Source: Ceratothoa steindachneri (Eukaryota > Arthropoda > Malacostraca > Isopoda > Cymothoidae). From it: 64,000 nt of DNA. Under the pieces are notes generated by a model. The model was not told where the DNA came from. It searched no databases and saw only the letters and a program-made list of their open reading frames with translations. The position numbers and the translations under genes were made by a program. The first letter of the stretch is position 1, and each line of letters begins with the position of its first letter. The DNA lies in the NCBI GenBank assembly GCA_963969495.1, contig OZ018329.1, forward strand, positions 73,497,452 to 73,561,451, read 5' to 3'. Of the stretch, positions 10,501-24,700 are shown one piece after another.

Positions 10501-13500
10501 TATGATGGATGCTCGCTATACTTCTGTGACTGTCGCTTGGATACCTTGTTCTTGTTTTTTTTTTGCACTGGTGAGTTGATTTTGGTTATGCTTTGCTTAT
10601 AACCCATTTTTTCCCTTAAATACCTCACCATCAATGTTCCATAATGTTTATTGCATTTTTTAAGAAAAAAAAAATGATGGCTAAAACCCGTCCTTCATTA
10701 TTTTTTAAAAAGTCCTTAAAGTCCTTGAATTCAAAATCATCAAACAAGTAGACACCCTGTGCGGAGCCTTCAGAGACACCCCATAAAAGAGGGCAACAAC
10801 AAGAGACCTAAGGCTCTCTCGCGCCTGTTGAAGGTTGGATGGGATATCTTAAGGATTTGTGACCATCCAAACGCTGAGGGATCCCCAAGTTGCCCCATGT
10901 ACTTACCCCCTGATGCCCCGATGGGTTCAGTTGTGTGGTGCATGGTCTCTCAGACTGCTTGGAACATTCTTGAGGGTCCCAGTTTGGGGGTTCTTCACTC
11001 ACTCATGTTACCTGTCCCAGTACTGAGACAAGGTGGTTTGCTACTGCTTGTACTCAGGATGGTTCTCGCAACCCCGAATGTGGAATTTTTGGAGTAGGAA
11101 GGCCTCCTCCATTGTATAATATTTGATGTTTTTGAGATTCGTGTGACAGAGGCCTGGGCCTCTCTCCTCCTTGAGTAGGCCTTTTCTTTTGCCTTTTAGT
11201 TGCTTTTACTCTTTTTTTTGTTTATTTTCTTTGGGGGTGTTTGTGCTTTTTGAGATTTTTTCCCATTTGTTTTTAATATGTTTCATTTTGTTTTGGACTG
11301 AGGTTGAGAACATATGTTGCAATGCCTTTAGTGGGTCTATGGCTATATTTCTTTGACAGATTTCCACTTTTTATATAGGCTATCTTTACAAACTTTCTGT
11401 GTGATGCCTTTTTTATTTTCATTTTAATGTAGCTAAATTATAAAAAAAAACCCAGTTCAGAAAGGTGGGGTTCCATAAAAAAATATTTGTCTTTGGATTG
11501 TGCGACTAGTTGGCTATGTGGGATGTAATATTGGGAGTGGGAGGGGGTATAAGTATATAACAAAGGATCTGATATATTTTGGAACTGGTGCGAAGCTGTT
11601 TAGCAAACTTCTTGTCAATTTCTGTCTTGCCATACTCTATTGTGCCTAGAGCCGGGCGGATGTTGAGATTATCTTCTGCTGGGTTCCTGGACATGTAGGA
11701 ATTACAGGGAATGAGCGCCAAAGAGTCTGTGAGGACTCTGTGACCGGGCCAGCATTTCGCTCTTTCTTACACCGACTACATGGCAGGAATACCGGCAGCT
11801 CTTCGAACTGCTTGGCAAAGAAGATGGGAGAGGGGCGAAGGGAACTTAAATTTGCGTGCCATTGCGCCGCGACTGTTCTCATGGACCTATTGCCCAATGC
11901 GGCGATGGCTTCAGGGCGCTTTCTGTCGTCTCCGAATTGGGCACACTCATGTGATACATCGCTATCGGATGGAGCGCTCGCCAGTGCCCTATTGTGATGA
12001 CTGCATCATCCACCAGACTGTTCGGCACATTCTTGTCGGATGTCCCAGTCTGGGTGATCTTCGCGCACGATACCTATCCTGGTACCGGGACGGGCGGGGT
12101 CGCTACTGCCTGTCCCTTGACTTGTGGACTTATAGACTTTTGGGGGATGCCAGGCTTCTCCCCTTTATTTTTACTAGGTTTTATTTTTTTGTTATTGTTT
12201 TCTTTGTAGGTTGCATGCTCCTGCGTCAAGGTGAGGGGGACCTCCCCCCCCGACATTGGAGATTGCTTCTTAATTGTTACGATCTTCCCTTTTTTATCAT
12301 TATGTTTTCATATTCTTATTTTAAAGTAGCCTAGTGCTAGGCTGTCGTGATTCCGGCGACTTGTGCCCAAGTGGGCAGTCGCCAGATAGGCTCCTAAAAT
12401 AAAAAAAACAACAAAACAAAATCTATTGTGCCTATTATACCAAGTATGACAACCCAATTTACCTAGAATAGTGTTGAGTATCTGTCTGGCTCTAGTGCTG
12501 CTGGCTTTACCCCTCTATTGCCATAATGGACTTCTACCTTTTCTTTGGCATTACAAATGCCTTCATATTTTTTTTTACTATCACTTTATAATCTCATAAA
12601 ACTATTTAAAGTTAAAAATATTTTGCTGATTTACAGAGGCAACTGGTCGAGAGATAAGTGATCTCCCTACAGAAACTCGTCACTTAATTTTGATTCATTC
12701 TGTGAATGTAAATAAGGAATCAGATTCATCCTCCAGTCTTCTCTCTACTGAACTCCAGTCAGAAATATTAGCCTTTCTTCAAAAAGAGTCTCCCAGGGTC
12801 CAGACGCCTTTGGTTTTCCTACCAATTCTCTATCCAGAGGCTGATACTTTGATGGAAAAACTAAATATTAACTCATATACCAATATGGCAAAGTATTTGG
12901 TAAGTATTTTCTTGTTCTTTATTGTACTGAAAGATATTTAATCCCGTTATCAAACATGCCATGTATACTATTTAAGATGGAATATCTTATGTAGGTCATA
13001 TGGAAGTTGGTTTAAACTACTTTTTCAATATTTTCTTTGGAGAGTTGGATCTATTCATATGCCTCCAATTTACCTATTCTCATATTTTATTTTTGACCAG
13101 TTATCGCTTCCTGATTTTGTTCACGAATTGGGATACAACTTTTGCACTTCGGTTGAAGAATGTCGATCAAGTTTGATAAGTTTTGGCGGAGAACAAGTGA
13201 TCACACCCCTAGCTGTTGCCAAAGTATTAGGGTTAATGGTAAAAACTCATTCCGGTCTTCAGTCTGAGCAGGTAAATCTTTGCCCCTTTGACAATGTTAT
13301 AAAATGGTTGGTGTCCCATTTATCTGTTTTAAGTGGTGTAAATTCCTTTTGGGTTGTATTAATGAGATTTTTTTCATTTAATACTCCATTTGTTTTTTTA
13401 TAGTTTAGCTAGGGAGGGTCTGGGGTTTTACTGAGAATTTTGTGACTTGTTCAATTTTGTTAGACTTGGGTCATAATTTTGCTGGGGCCAGGTCTTGGTT

Positions 13501-16500
13501 GTTCTATACTTGGCTACAGACCAACTCTGGACATAACTCACATACTATAATTAAACAATAGTAAAAGCAACAATACAGGGAGCTAAAGGACTTCATACAG
13601 CAACAAACAAATCCCTACTTGAAACCTAATACACTACAACCCAAACATCTCATCAGAAATCTGATGGGACCCCCCAAACCAGGGGGAAATGTATAAAAAC
13701 AAATGAACCCATCACAACACAGCATTGAAGTACTGATTTAATAATAACAAAAACAATACTGGCAATCATTCCTAAATATGCTAAACAATTAAACTCTTAA
13801 ACAATCCGGCAATTTCCATAACAGCGAACAAGACATGCATGTAGCCATCTACTCGAATACAGAGGCAGCTTCACTGAATGGGCAATTTGTGAGGGTGATT
13901 GCTCTTGTTTTGTTTGATTTTTAGTATATGTTTAATTTGACTTTGCCTAAAGATATTTTTCTCTGTAATTGTTTATAGCTTCCCGGCAGCAGATCTTTGG
14001 TGTAATATGAAAGGCCTTATACGACAACTGCTGACTTAGCACTAACTCCCCTTGGCTTTGAGGACTGAGTTGGATAGTTGCTAAACGTTACTATTTCACT
14101 TAAAAACAAACAAAAAAACAATAGTTTTCCCCCAAACTAAGAAATAATCTGAGACAATCGCATAATTTTCTTGTCTGAATTAATTTGCATACTAGTGTAG
14201 TCATTAGGTTCTTTCACACCCAGAATTTGAATCTTGTGATATAAAGTTGTACGTCATGAGCTACTACTGGGTTTGGTTTGTGTTGAGTGAGAATGATGTC
14301 AGCAGCATATCATGATTGTGATGTTGGGATTTTGAGGAGTGGTTTCATTTAAGCAAAAGCTTAAGAAGTGGGGGGAACAATGGATCCCTGCGTTATGCCA
14401 TTTTGTATTTATGTGCTTTACATAGCTTGCTGTGGTGTATTACTTGTGCTTGGGTTTCTGTGAGAAAGATGGCATGTCAATTTTTGGTGTTTTTGATGAG
14501 GCTGTCTATAGGTACTGTCTAGGGGTGTGAGTTGGTTGGTGCTGTCTTGTATGAACTGGAGGATGTTAAAGAGTATAATGCTTGTTGAGATAGGATCTCA
14601 AGTGAGAGCAGTACAGATGGGCAACTTTAGGGGATGCTTGGTGTGTGAAAGGTGGATAATTTGAGGAACAACAGTAGAGATGTGTATTGTATGAAAAATG
14701 GTGTGACCCAAACTGCTGAAATGGTAGGGACAAGTTAGAATAATAATAGTGTTAAAAGAGTTAATTAAGGCTGAGGATGAAGTGAATGATATTATGCTTG
14801 GAGGCAGTATGTAATGGCATGGTGTTTGAGGTTTTCTGCCATGAGATGGATTTTGTCCGACCCAATGGCTACTGTACATAGCAACCTATCGCTATCAAGG
14901 GACTTTTGTTCATGGAAAAAATGATTAAGTTTGTACTTAATTGGGCATAAAGTTAGGGAGGGGGTTGGTAGTTATTGGTATTTTATGGTTTAAGGGAGTG
15001 GTGATAGCTAAGGAGGAACTTCGAGGATTATATATATGTTGCTGTATTTGTATTGGTGAGTAGATTTCACTCATTAGTTTGTATATTATTAAGCCAATTT
15101 CCATTTTAGTTGGGCCTCCAGAATCTGAATGACCCCAATTCTTTGTGGATTGATTCCAAGGACAAAGCTATTGGCCCTCCCGGGAGAGGCCACAATGCCA
15201 CTGGCAGTGAAACTAGTGGCCCTAATTCAACTGGATCTGGGACGCCGACAACACCTGGAACCTGGAATGTTGAAGTCTTTATTAAAGCTCTTCTTGAAGT
15301 TGTGCCAAACATTAATGCTAAAGCTGTGATTATTAAATTGGACTACAAGGGATTCATTGTTAATGACAAACATGGGTTGAAACTCCTGTGCACAGCGTTA
15401 AGGTAATGTACAGCTAATTATTTCAATTCTTGTCCCCACCAAACTAACTGCTTTCATTGGAGCAGTATAACTTAGGAGAGTTCTACACCCTCTTTGTGTA
15501 CCTAAATTCCTTGTTCTTGACCAATACTTCACTTGGGTGGCGCACCTGGGAGTTTGATGCATCCGCATCCAAGTGTAAACTGCAGAAGGTGGACTAGATC
15601 CACCGCAATGGTGACAGGGGCCTTACAAACATCCCCTGTATAGAGCCTCCTTGTCAATACTGGGAAGAGCTGCTTCAGTGCATTGTGCTTGTTTGCATGA
15701 ATCTCCAGTGTCTCCTTCAGTCACCCTCTAAAGGGGCCTACTCTGTGTAGCCTGTGCAACCTAGAGGAGCTGCACATCCACCCAGCCTGACTGCAAATTA
15801 GGGAGTCACTGTCACTGTTGAATTGAGCTCTATGATGGGGCCTGGAAAAGTTGTTGGTGCACTTTCCCCTCACCCCCCACTCAGCACTACTTTACCTTTT
15901 TATTACCATTGTTATTAGTATTATCATTTATTATTATAAGTATTAATTATTATTAGTGCATTATTTTTATTTATTATTTAATATATTTATTATCATTGTC
16001 TATCCTCTCATCCTTTTCTACACCACCTGGTTTGCACAATCCATGATCCCACATTTGCCCCATGTTGAGCGGATGTTGAGATTGTCTTCTGCGCTGAGTT
16101 CCTAGACATGTGAGAATTGTGAGGAATGAGCTTGCCAAAGAGTGCTAGGACTGGGCAACCAGTTAACAGTTTTGCTCTTCTGCAACTCTTCCAATGGACT
16201 TACCCCCAAATGCGACTGCTTCGGTTCTCTTTCTATCATCTTTGAATTGGGTAGACAAACTGCCATTTGATGGAACGCTCCCCTGTAGCTTATTGCGATG
16301 ACTGCATTCTCCCCCATTCTGGGTGATCTTTGCTCATGTTACCTGACTTGGTACTGGGATGAGCGGGGTTGCTATTGTTTGTCCCTTGTACTCACAACAT
16401 TTTAGCCACCCAGACTCGTGGACTATCTGACCTTTTGGAGGAGGCTGTCCTCGATTTTATTTGACTCTTTGGTGTTGGGCCCTGGAGTTAGGTGGGCCTT

Positions 16501-19500
16501 TCCCCAATGCTGTAGTGTGCTTCCTTGCCTATTTCTTTCTTAATTTTTCTTTTCCTTTCTTTTTTCTTTGTTTGGTCTTGTTTTGGGAATTTTAAAGTAG
16601 GCAATTAATTGCATTGACTTATGCCGGACACGCACTGTAAAGAAACTAAAAGCCAAGGGAGTTGCTGGTTCTGCCCTGGATGCTACCCTAGAGCGTACCA
16701 CCTTTTGAACATTTGTTGCATGCCTCTGCTCTTTAAGCTTCTACAGCACTAGGAGTAGTCTGTTTGCATTTCTTGGAACACACCTCTTGTCACACTGGAG
16801 CTGTGTCACTGTTTATGGGTGGCTCCAAATCTTTAGACTGGGTTGGCTTTCATTCCTTTTTTTCCCCTTGTTTGAACCCGGTGGTCCTCTTCCAGGCATT
16901 GCCTCTGTCTTCACCTCTGAGCTTGGCTGTAATGCGCTGTGCTAGGTATGCGATATTATGTGTCATGCCCAGTTTGGAGACCCAATTGTGCTTTATAGCG
17001 ACTACGAGTGCACTGGATGCCCTCAAGTCATTTGAATCTCCACAACCCCTTCTTTGCACTATCTATGCAGCTGCTGTGAGATAGTAGGATGCCGAGCTTG
17101 TCTTTGTTGGGTTCCTGGACATGTATGGATTGTGGGAAAGTAAGCACTGATTAACATGCCAAACAGTCTACAAAGACTATGCAACTGGGTCAGCATTTGG
17201 CTCTTCCCCACTCTAAATACATGACAGGGCAACCCTTTCGGCTGCATGGGATCTAGAGTTGCTTGACCTTTCATTGTTCCTTCTTCCCCTGGACCTGCTC
17301 TCTAATGCCTTAACAGCTTCAAGTCACTTTCTGTCATTTTCAAATTGGCTGCAGAGTCACAAGAGGTGGAATATAGAGATTCTGATAGAGGTGGAATATA
17401 GTAGAGATTCTGATAAAGGTGGAATATAGTAGAGATTCTGATAGAGGTGGAATATAGTAGAGATTCCGATAGAGGTGGAATATAGTAGAGATTCTGATAG
17501 AGGTGGAATATAGTAGAGATTCTGATAGAGGTGGCCTTCTCCATAGTGTTCAACTTTTAGTGATAGGTGCCATCTTTGGGGCCCCTGAGAGAGGCTTGCC
17601 CCCCTCCTGGTGCCTGATTGTGCTTGTCCTTTGTTTATAGTCTTAATTTGCTTTTGTTTTGTGTGGGTTTATTTTCTGTTTCTCTTGTATTGTTCTACAT
17701 TTTATTTAGCTTATTTATAGGCTAAAAAATAAATAGGAATAATTTGTAATTTGGCTATGTCCTTGTGTGCAGCCCCCAGTGGAGAACCTTAAATAAAAAA
17801 AATATATCTAGTGCCGTAAGTTGCCATTATGACTACACATTTTTTTTTTTTATTGTAACACTCAGTACTTTTTTCCACATTGCTTTCCCCCCTGCCCTTT
17901 GTTTTTAATAAATTCCATTGTTTGCATCTGTTTATAAACATTACTCGACAGATTGATTTCAATGCCTTTTTTCTCCCTTTGTTCTGCAGGTGCTTACTGC
18001 AAGGACAAGGCCTTAGACCCGAGCATTTTCCCGTTGACTGTTTCTACAGAGTGTGGAAAAATAATGAAGAACAATTGCATTTGCTGGAACAAATCCTTCA
18101 TAATCCCGATCTGTTTTGCTTCACCGATTACCCCTGCAGGATGGTGGCTACTGAAGGGCTGAAAGCTTTGCCAGAATTGGACAATAAAGCTGTGAGTTGA
18201 ATGCAAATGTCCTAGTCATTCTCTCGCCCCCACCTTTGTGAGGACTGCAAACCACTTTTTGGTTTTATGTCTATTTGGGGAGTGGCATGCAGTGCCTCCT
18301 TTTATGACAACAGCATTTTTTAGTTGTGATGTGGCTCTTATGTTACTATGTCAGTCCATAGGTCGCTTGGTCGGATAGTAACCATTTTATATATATATAT
18401 ATATTTAGCTTTCCTTATAACTCTAACATCCATTTTAGCCAGTTCAAAATTTCATGGGAGGTTTAAAATGTCCCTAAAATTACACCCCATCCTCCACTGC
18501 CACATTACCAATGTGGGTCACCTTGGTATGACTCCAATGCAGTCAATCTCTGAAGCTAAATGCACCCCACTGGTTAGGATATTACAGACACTTGCTCCTG
18601 CTCCCACCCGGTATCAAACAGTTCAACAAAAACCCCTCACTTTTCTCAAAATGTGGGGTTGGCATGTACTAATGCCCCCCCCCCCCCACCCGTCTTGATC
18701 CTATTTGCCCTATAAAACCAAACCCACTTCATAGTGATAGGTTGGTAATTACTGTAGCATCTCTTCCAGTCAATGTCCTTTCCAGGGCAGAACATCCCCT
18801 GCTCCATCTCTCTCATACAGTATCCACTTGCTCCTGGGTCAACTTCTCCCAAACATTCATTCACATTATGAATCCACCTTTTATGTGGTCTTCCATCCAC
18901 CCCTTTCCATGATGCACATACTCTATCTATCCTTCTTACAAACCCATACCACCCCAGAACACTGTCACAACCTCTTTCACCCCCTTCTTAATATCATAAA
19001 AACGTTTTACCCACTATTTCATCACTACTTGCCTTTCACAATCCAAACATTTTTTCTCAAATTCTCCCATCGTAGCTTTTCATTGGCTTTAGTCAAATCC
19101 CTTATTCTCAGCCACATAGCAGTCATCATACCAACATAGATAGAACCCATTCATTATCAAAATGCCACTCCTTTCCTTCATACTTGTTTTGCTCTATTCC
19201 AGGGGTAGGGAAGCATTTTTGAGCCGTGGGTGAAAATTTCTAATGAAAGAAGTTGGCAGGCGCTAAATAAAATTTGAATTCTGTATCTTTGTAAATGTTG
19301 TTTAAATTTATTAGATGATGCGATATACTCATGCAGTAATATCTAAAAAAGAAATTAATATGTAACATTTTTATTGGCTGCCACCACGTAAATTGGCATA
19401 CAAATATTTAAATTTCAGTATTTAAAATTTGTGCATACAAATATATCATTCAGGGGACAATGAAAATTCGGCTGAAGGGTGAGGGTTTTCCCACCCCTGC

Positions 19501-21672
19501 TCTACTCTGGCCATGTTTATCCTGAATGCACCCATTTTTCCAACCTTTCTCTCCATCCTACCACTATTCATTGCTAGCACCTGCTATAATCAGTTCCCTA
19601 TCTTTTTAGTCCTTGTACACCACTTCACTTTGCATATATCCCATCAGACCCATTCCGTAACACAATAGCTGCCAATTTTACTATCTCATTGACTATATGA
19701 ATTCTAGCTGCCTTCCCATATTTTTAACCTCTCACGCTACTAACAAACACTCTTTTGTCTTCTTATTTTTTTCATAACCTGATTCAGCACTCAGTTTACA
19801 GCCATTAATTTTCACATTCGTCTCATCTTCTTTTCCCACATACCACTATCAAAATTATTCTTTGCATTACTTTTCATCTCTGCTCACAAGTAACCTGCTA
19901 TCTTTTATTCTTGTTCATGCAGTTATTCTATCTCTTTATCCCTTCCAGAATAGCTTTCCGTTCTCATTTAGATGCTCATTTATCTTCTTAATTTGCTGCC
20001 TTCTTACTCTGGATAAACACTCATTTGAATTTATTTGATTCTCCACTTTGCTTTCCATTTCCAGTGCTTGTGCATCCCTTTGCAATACCCACTATCACTT
20101 AAATTTGTTCCACATTTTCTCTATCTCCATGTTCACACATATTTCCTCTCTTCTATTCCTAAAAATTTTCTCATACTTATTTGTTTGATTCCTAAAAATT
20201 TTATTTGTGATTCTTTTTTTTCCTATCATTGTCATCTCTTCTTATGCATGACCCAACCAATTTAATTATAGCACAACATCTCGGTTAGTAAACAACACCC
20301 CCATACCACAGACTTAAAATACTTGGTTTATCATACAATCCATCAATGACATTCAAACAACATGGCAATAATGTAAAATACAAATTACAGTGTGACAAGG
20401 CCTGCCTCAACAGACCTATCCATCTCTCATGGTATCCAAAGGCAATGATGGCTGCTAGCCACTACTCAATCCTCACTGATGCATGCCACTTATTGAAGAC
20501 AATTTCTTCATTGCTCAGCAAGTTCACATACATTTGTTATAACTTCACTGAGCTTGAAAGAATGTTTATTTCACTCTACGTTATCACTAACTTTAATGTA
20601 CTGTACATTAAAAAGCATAGCTGTCACTTCTTATTAGTGTTTTCTCAGTACCTAAACAAAAAAGATCTATTCAGTGCAATAATAGTAAATTCATTCTCAT
20701 TGAAAATTTCCTTTGAAGTGCATAATTGTATCTTGTAACCTTTTCTTCTGTATATTCAATTGATATCATTTAACTAACTACTGTTTACATATGTTTATAA
20801 AGCACAAAATCTAATCTCTCTACTTGGTAGATGGCTCCCTGACATCCACCCTCATGAGGACAGATTCCCCTGGTCAAGCTGCTGGGTAGACATCACAAAG
20901 CCCTCCTAAGCACTGCCAGAAAAGGATTTTTTGTGATATTTTTCCAGAATGCAAAACTGCTCCTATACAATCAAACAGTGGAAGACTGTACTACACACAA
21001 TCACATAGCCAACTACTCAATATACACAGCTTTGATAGCTCTGCAAAAAAAATACACAGGTCATATCCTTCTTCATGGTCTCAGGTCTGTTGGCCTGATA
21101 CTGTGGATCAACAACAGCAGCACACCAACCAGAACCATTCCAAAACACAATATCTTTGGTGCCTTAGCGACTAAGTTTTCTACTCCAGCTGCCTTCCCAT
21201 TTTTCAAACCTCATAGCACTAACAACCTCTTGCATGCTTATCACTTCCATCCTCCTATACAACACTTCATTTACTCCCACAGATTCAATCACATTTACAT
21301 TTTCATCATCTTCCATCACCACATTTATACATCACATCTAGATCTTCATTCATATTTTGTCCAATTGCTTCATTTGCTGCTTTTCTTCTCTGATATGATG
21401 TGCATGGAGAGAATGGCTCCAACATATAATATTATACATCCATCACTCACTGCACAGATACTTTATCATCTGCCAAACTACATCTTAAACCATTTCCAGA
21501 AGTAATCAAATCAGAGAAATATCTTACACAGGTCACAGTAGTTTAATTCCAACCAAGTTCAGGTAATTTTTCTATACAACACTAAACTCAAACCTTGTCC
21601 CCAAACCAACTTGCACCTGCTGCAAGCCATACTAAGATGATACAAAAACTTTTAACCCTCACCTGAGCATGG

Positions 21673-21766
<94 letters not shown>

Positions 21767-24700
21767 ATTACCTTATGCTAGACTTGTGGATGTGCCCAGG
21801 CTCTGTGGTGTCGTTACTGACCCTGGCTCTCCCATCATTAAAGAGAGGTAGAGAGGCCATAAAGTAAAAGTACCCCCTATCTCGCTCCCTCATAAGTTGC
21901 GTTTTTGGTAGATGAATAAATTGAGGTAATCAACCCATTCTTTTCAGATTGCCACTTGGAAAAGCTTAGATTTGATTGAGCTCTTGGTCCAACTTGCTGA
22001 TGCTGGTCATTTTGCTGTTGTGAAAGAGTTGTTCAAGTTTCCCAAGCAACATTGCTCCGATATATTAGCTCTAGGATTAACTCAGGTAAATTTCTAATTG
22101 GGGTTGGCTGGGTAAGTATACTGCCACCGAGGCTGTTACACAAATGTAACCACATCCAGCATAAAACGGATAGGTGCTAGGTTTCAAATTTACTCCAATA
22201 ACTATCCATTGAATGCATTCAGTACTTGACATCGCCTTCGGTTAAGGTCCAGTCTCGATAGGCTGGGTTCTCACAGATTCAGGACTGTATTTGCAGGCTT
22301 GGTTTCAGTTTTTCTTGTAGCAGGTATGTTTTGATTATGGGGTGAAATATGTCAATTTTCTGGTAGAAACAGGCAAATATGTTTATTGGTCAGTGCATGC
22401 AGTCTTTGTATATGATTCTTGTGATTGATAACTTTTAGGGTTTATCTTGTGAGTATTGATTTAGAATCATAGATTGGATACTATGTTGCTGTGTATGTGT
22501 GTATGGATTTTTTTGTGGATAATGATGGGCAGGTAATGTAGATTTGTAGTTCACAAGCTGCTTTCAATGTTGTCCGGGCCAGAATATGGGACTATTTTGT
22601 CCGCTGTACTGGGTTTTGGCAAAAGTTGTTACTTTTTTATTTTAAAAATTATCTTTATAGAGGTTTACGTGTACGATAGAAAAAGCCATCAAACAAGCAT
22701 AAAGTTCTACTTTTCCAAAGATCGACATTGGTCAGGCAGAAGTAAAGTTGTCAACCATTTGGCTGTGAGAAAGGCCTTCGAAATTGCTCTGAAACTAGAA
22801 ATGACTGTGCTCGCGAAAAACATCTCGGTGGCTACAGTGTGCTGGGCCATCAAGGAGGGTGGCAAAGGCCTCTGCTCACCAGCTGTATGCGAGAATAACG
22901 TCGGGAGCGCTGTCGTCGCCTTCTTAATGACTTGAGTCCTAGCAAATTCATTTTTTCTGATGGAAAATACCTTCACAGTTGGTCCTGTCATTGATAAGCA
23001 GAACGATTGCATGATAGGCTTCTTCCAAGATGTCTCTGAGGTCCACTGTGTGTCCACGACCAAGCAGGTTTCCGTGATGATGCTCAGTATCTTGGCTTCG
23101 AATGGCAAGAAGAGGCCAGTTACTGGGACACCTTGGCTACCTTGGCCACGAAAGTCCTCCCTGGGGGAGAAAGCTCATGAAGAAGGCTGAGTACGTCTTT
23201 CAGCAGGACAGTGCCCCACCCTACATGGCTAATACCGTTTAATATTGGTTAGGGTCAAACATGAACTTCTGGTGGTTGAAGGACTTTTGGCTGCCGTAGT
23301 CACCCGACCTCAATCCCCTCGACTACAGCCTGTGGGTGCATGTCAAGGGCAAGGTCCGCCACAGCAATGTCAATGAGCTTGGTCAACCGTTTATGAGCCA
23401 GCATGAGTAATGACTTTGTCTGGAATATGGGTGCGGCCATCAGGTCTATCCTGGAGCGTGTGCTTGACGCCGAGGGCAGCCACATTGATGGATATTACAA
23501 TTTAAATACAAGATATAAACATACAAAATTTGTAACTGCATTAAAATTAGCATTATGTCGTAATGAGTGTAGCATGAGTTTTGTAATACCAATATCTGGG
23601 TTATATATCCAGTGGTGGTTTGTGAAGCCATTTTGTGGTCGTGGAAGGTGAAATTTGAGCAGCAGGGGTGGTTGTAAGTGTGTTTTGCGGGTTATTTTGA
23701 AGACTTCTTAGACCATAAATAGTTATACTGGGAGAAGTGGCTATAGGGTGCTCAAGATGAACATTTTCAATATAGGCTGGCTTCAGCCTGTCTATGGACA
23801 CAGTATCCTGCTTGGTGCCACATTATTTGGTTTAACCTGGCTCAAAATTGAACCAGTGTTTCCATTTGGCTGGCCTGTAACCCCTGAGAATAAGTGTTAA
23901 ATGGTTTCTGTTTGGGTTTGGGGAGATTGGAGGGGTCAGCAGGATGACTGGGTGGTTTAAGCTTTCGGATGTGCTGTTCTCTAGTGACTGTCTTGGGATT
24001 TTAGCCAGGCAGGATCGTGAGCGTTGAATTCACCCATACAAGAGGGCACTTTGCTGTGTTAGGTGTTTGTTTAGAGCTCAGTTGGTGGATAGGATGCAAG
24101 GGCTAGTCTTCTGTTGATGCATGCTAGGAAAGTTTGAATTTCTATCAGGTTACTTTGGTTGATAGAAGCTGCGGCCACTCTGTTGAAGTTGAAGGAGATG
24201 CCATCTCTGATATATGTAACCCTCGTTGAACTCTGTCAGTCTGTCTTAGCCTGCTATTTTTGTGACCAGGAATACATAGTGTATGTTGTGGTTGATGAAG
24301 TATTCCTTGCTCCATTTGTTTCTATACCATTTATTGTAAGATGTTGAATGTGTGCTTCAGTGATGTTTTGTTGCTGCAGAAAGGGATAGCTTTTGGTGGT
24401 GGAGGGGTGTGCACTGGTTATGTGAGGAGCGTTGGTTTGTGGAGGAAAGGTGGTTAGGTGAACTACCAGTGGGTTGATGAGCAGGTTGTATATGCGATGC
24501 ACATGCTAAGAATCATGTGGTGGAGTGGGTGCCAGTTTACTGGATTGCGGCTTGGCCTCTTTTACAGGGCTGTTTGCAGAAGGGGCCTATAAGTGTCAGT
24601 GTGAGTTTTGCTTGATGGCCCTGGATTTGTTTGTTGGCTGATGAGGCAAACTTTCGCGTGTGTACTTGTTTTTAGAGGTGCAGGATGTGGAGTATTGTAT

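Noticed and set aside
17363..17535. Regularly spaced repeats resembling a CRISPR array
   Set aside because: The repeats are directly adjacent with no unique spacers, in a eukaryotic intron; it is a minisatellite.
20346..21505. 130- and 190-codon plus-strand open frames
   Set aside because: They run through C/T- and A/C-rich retroelement debris; the second crosses a plus-strand C-terminal fragment into a minus-strand RT fragment.
21669..21851. Histidine-threonine repeat protein
   Set aside because: It is only the translation of the (AC)46 microsatellite.
24254..24502. 82-codon minus-strand frame as independent evidence for the gypsy relic
   Set aside because: No motif of RT, RNase H or integrase could be read in it; only the short DRLKPAYIE segment further left supports gypsy.
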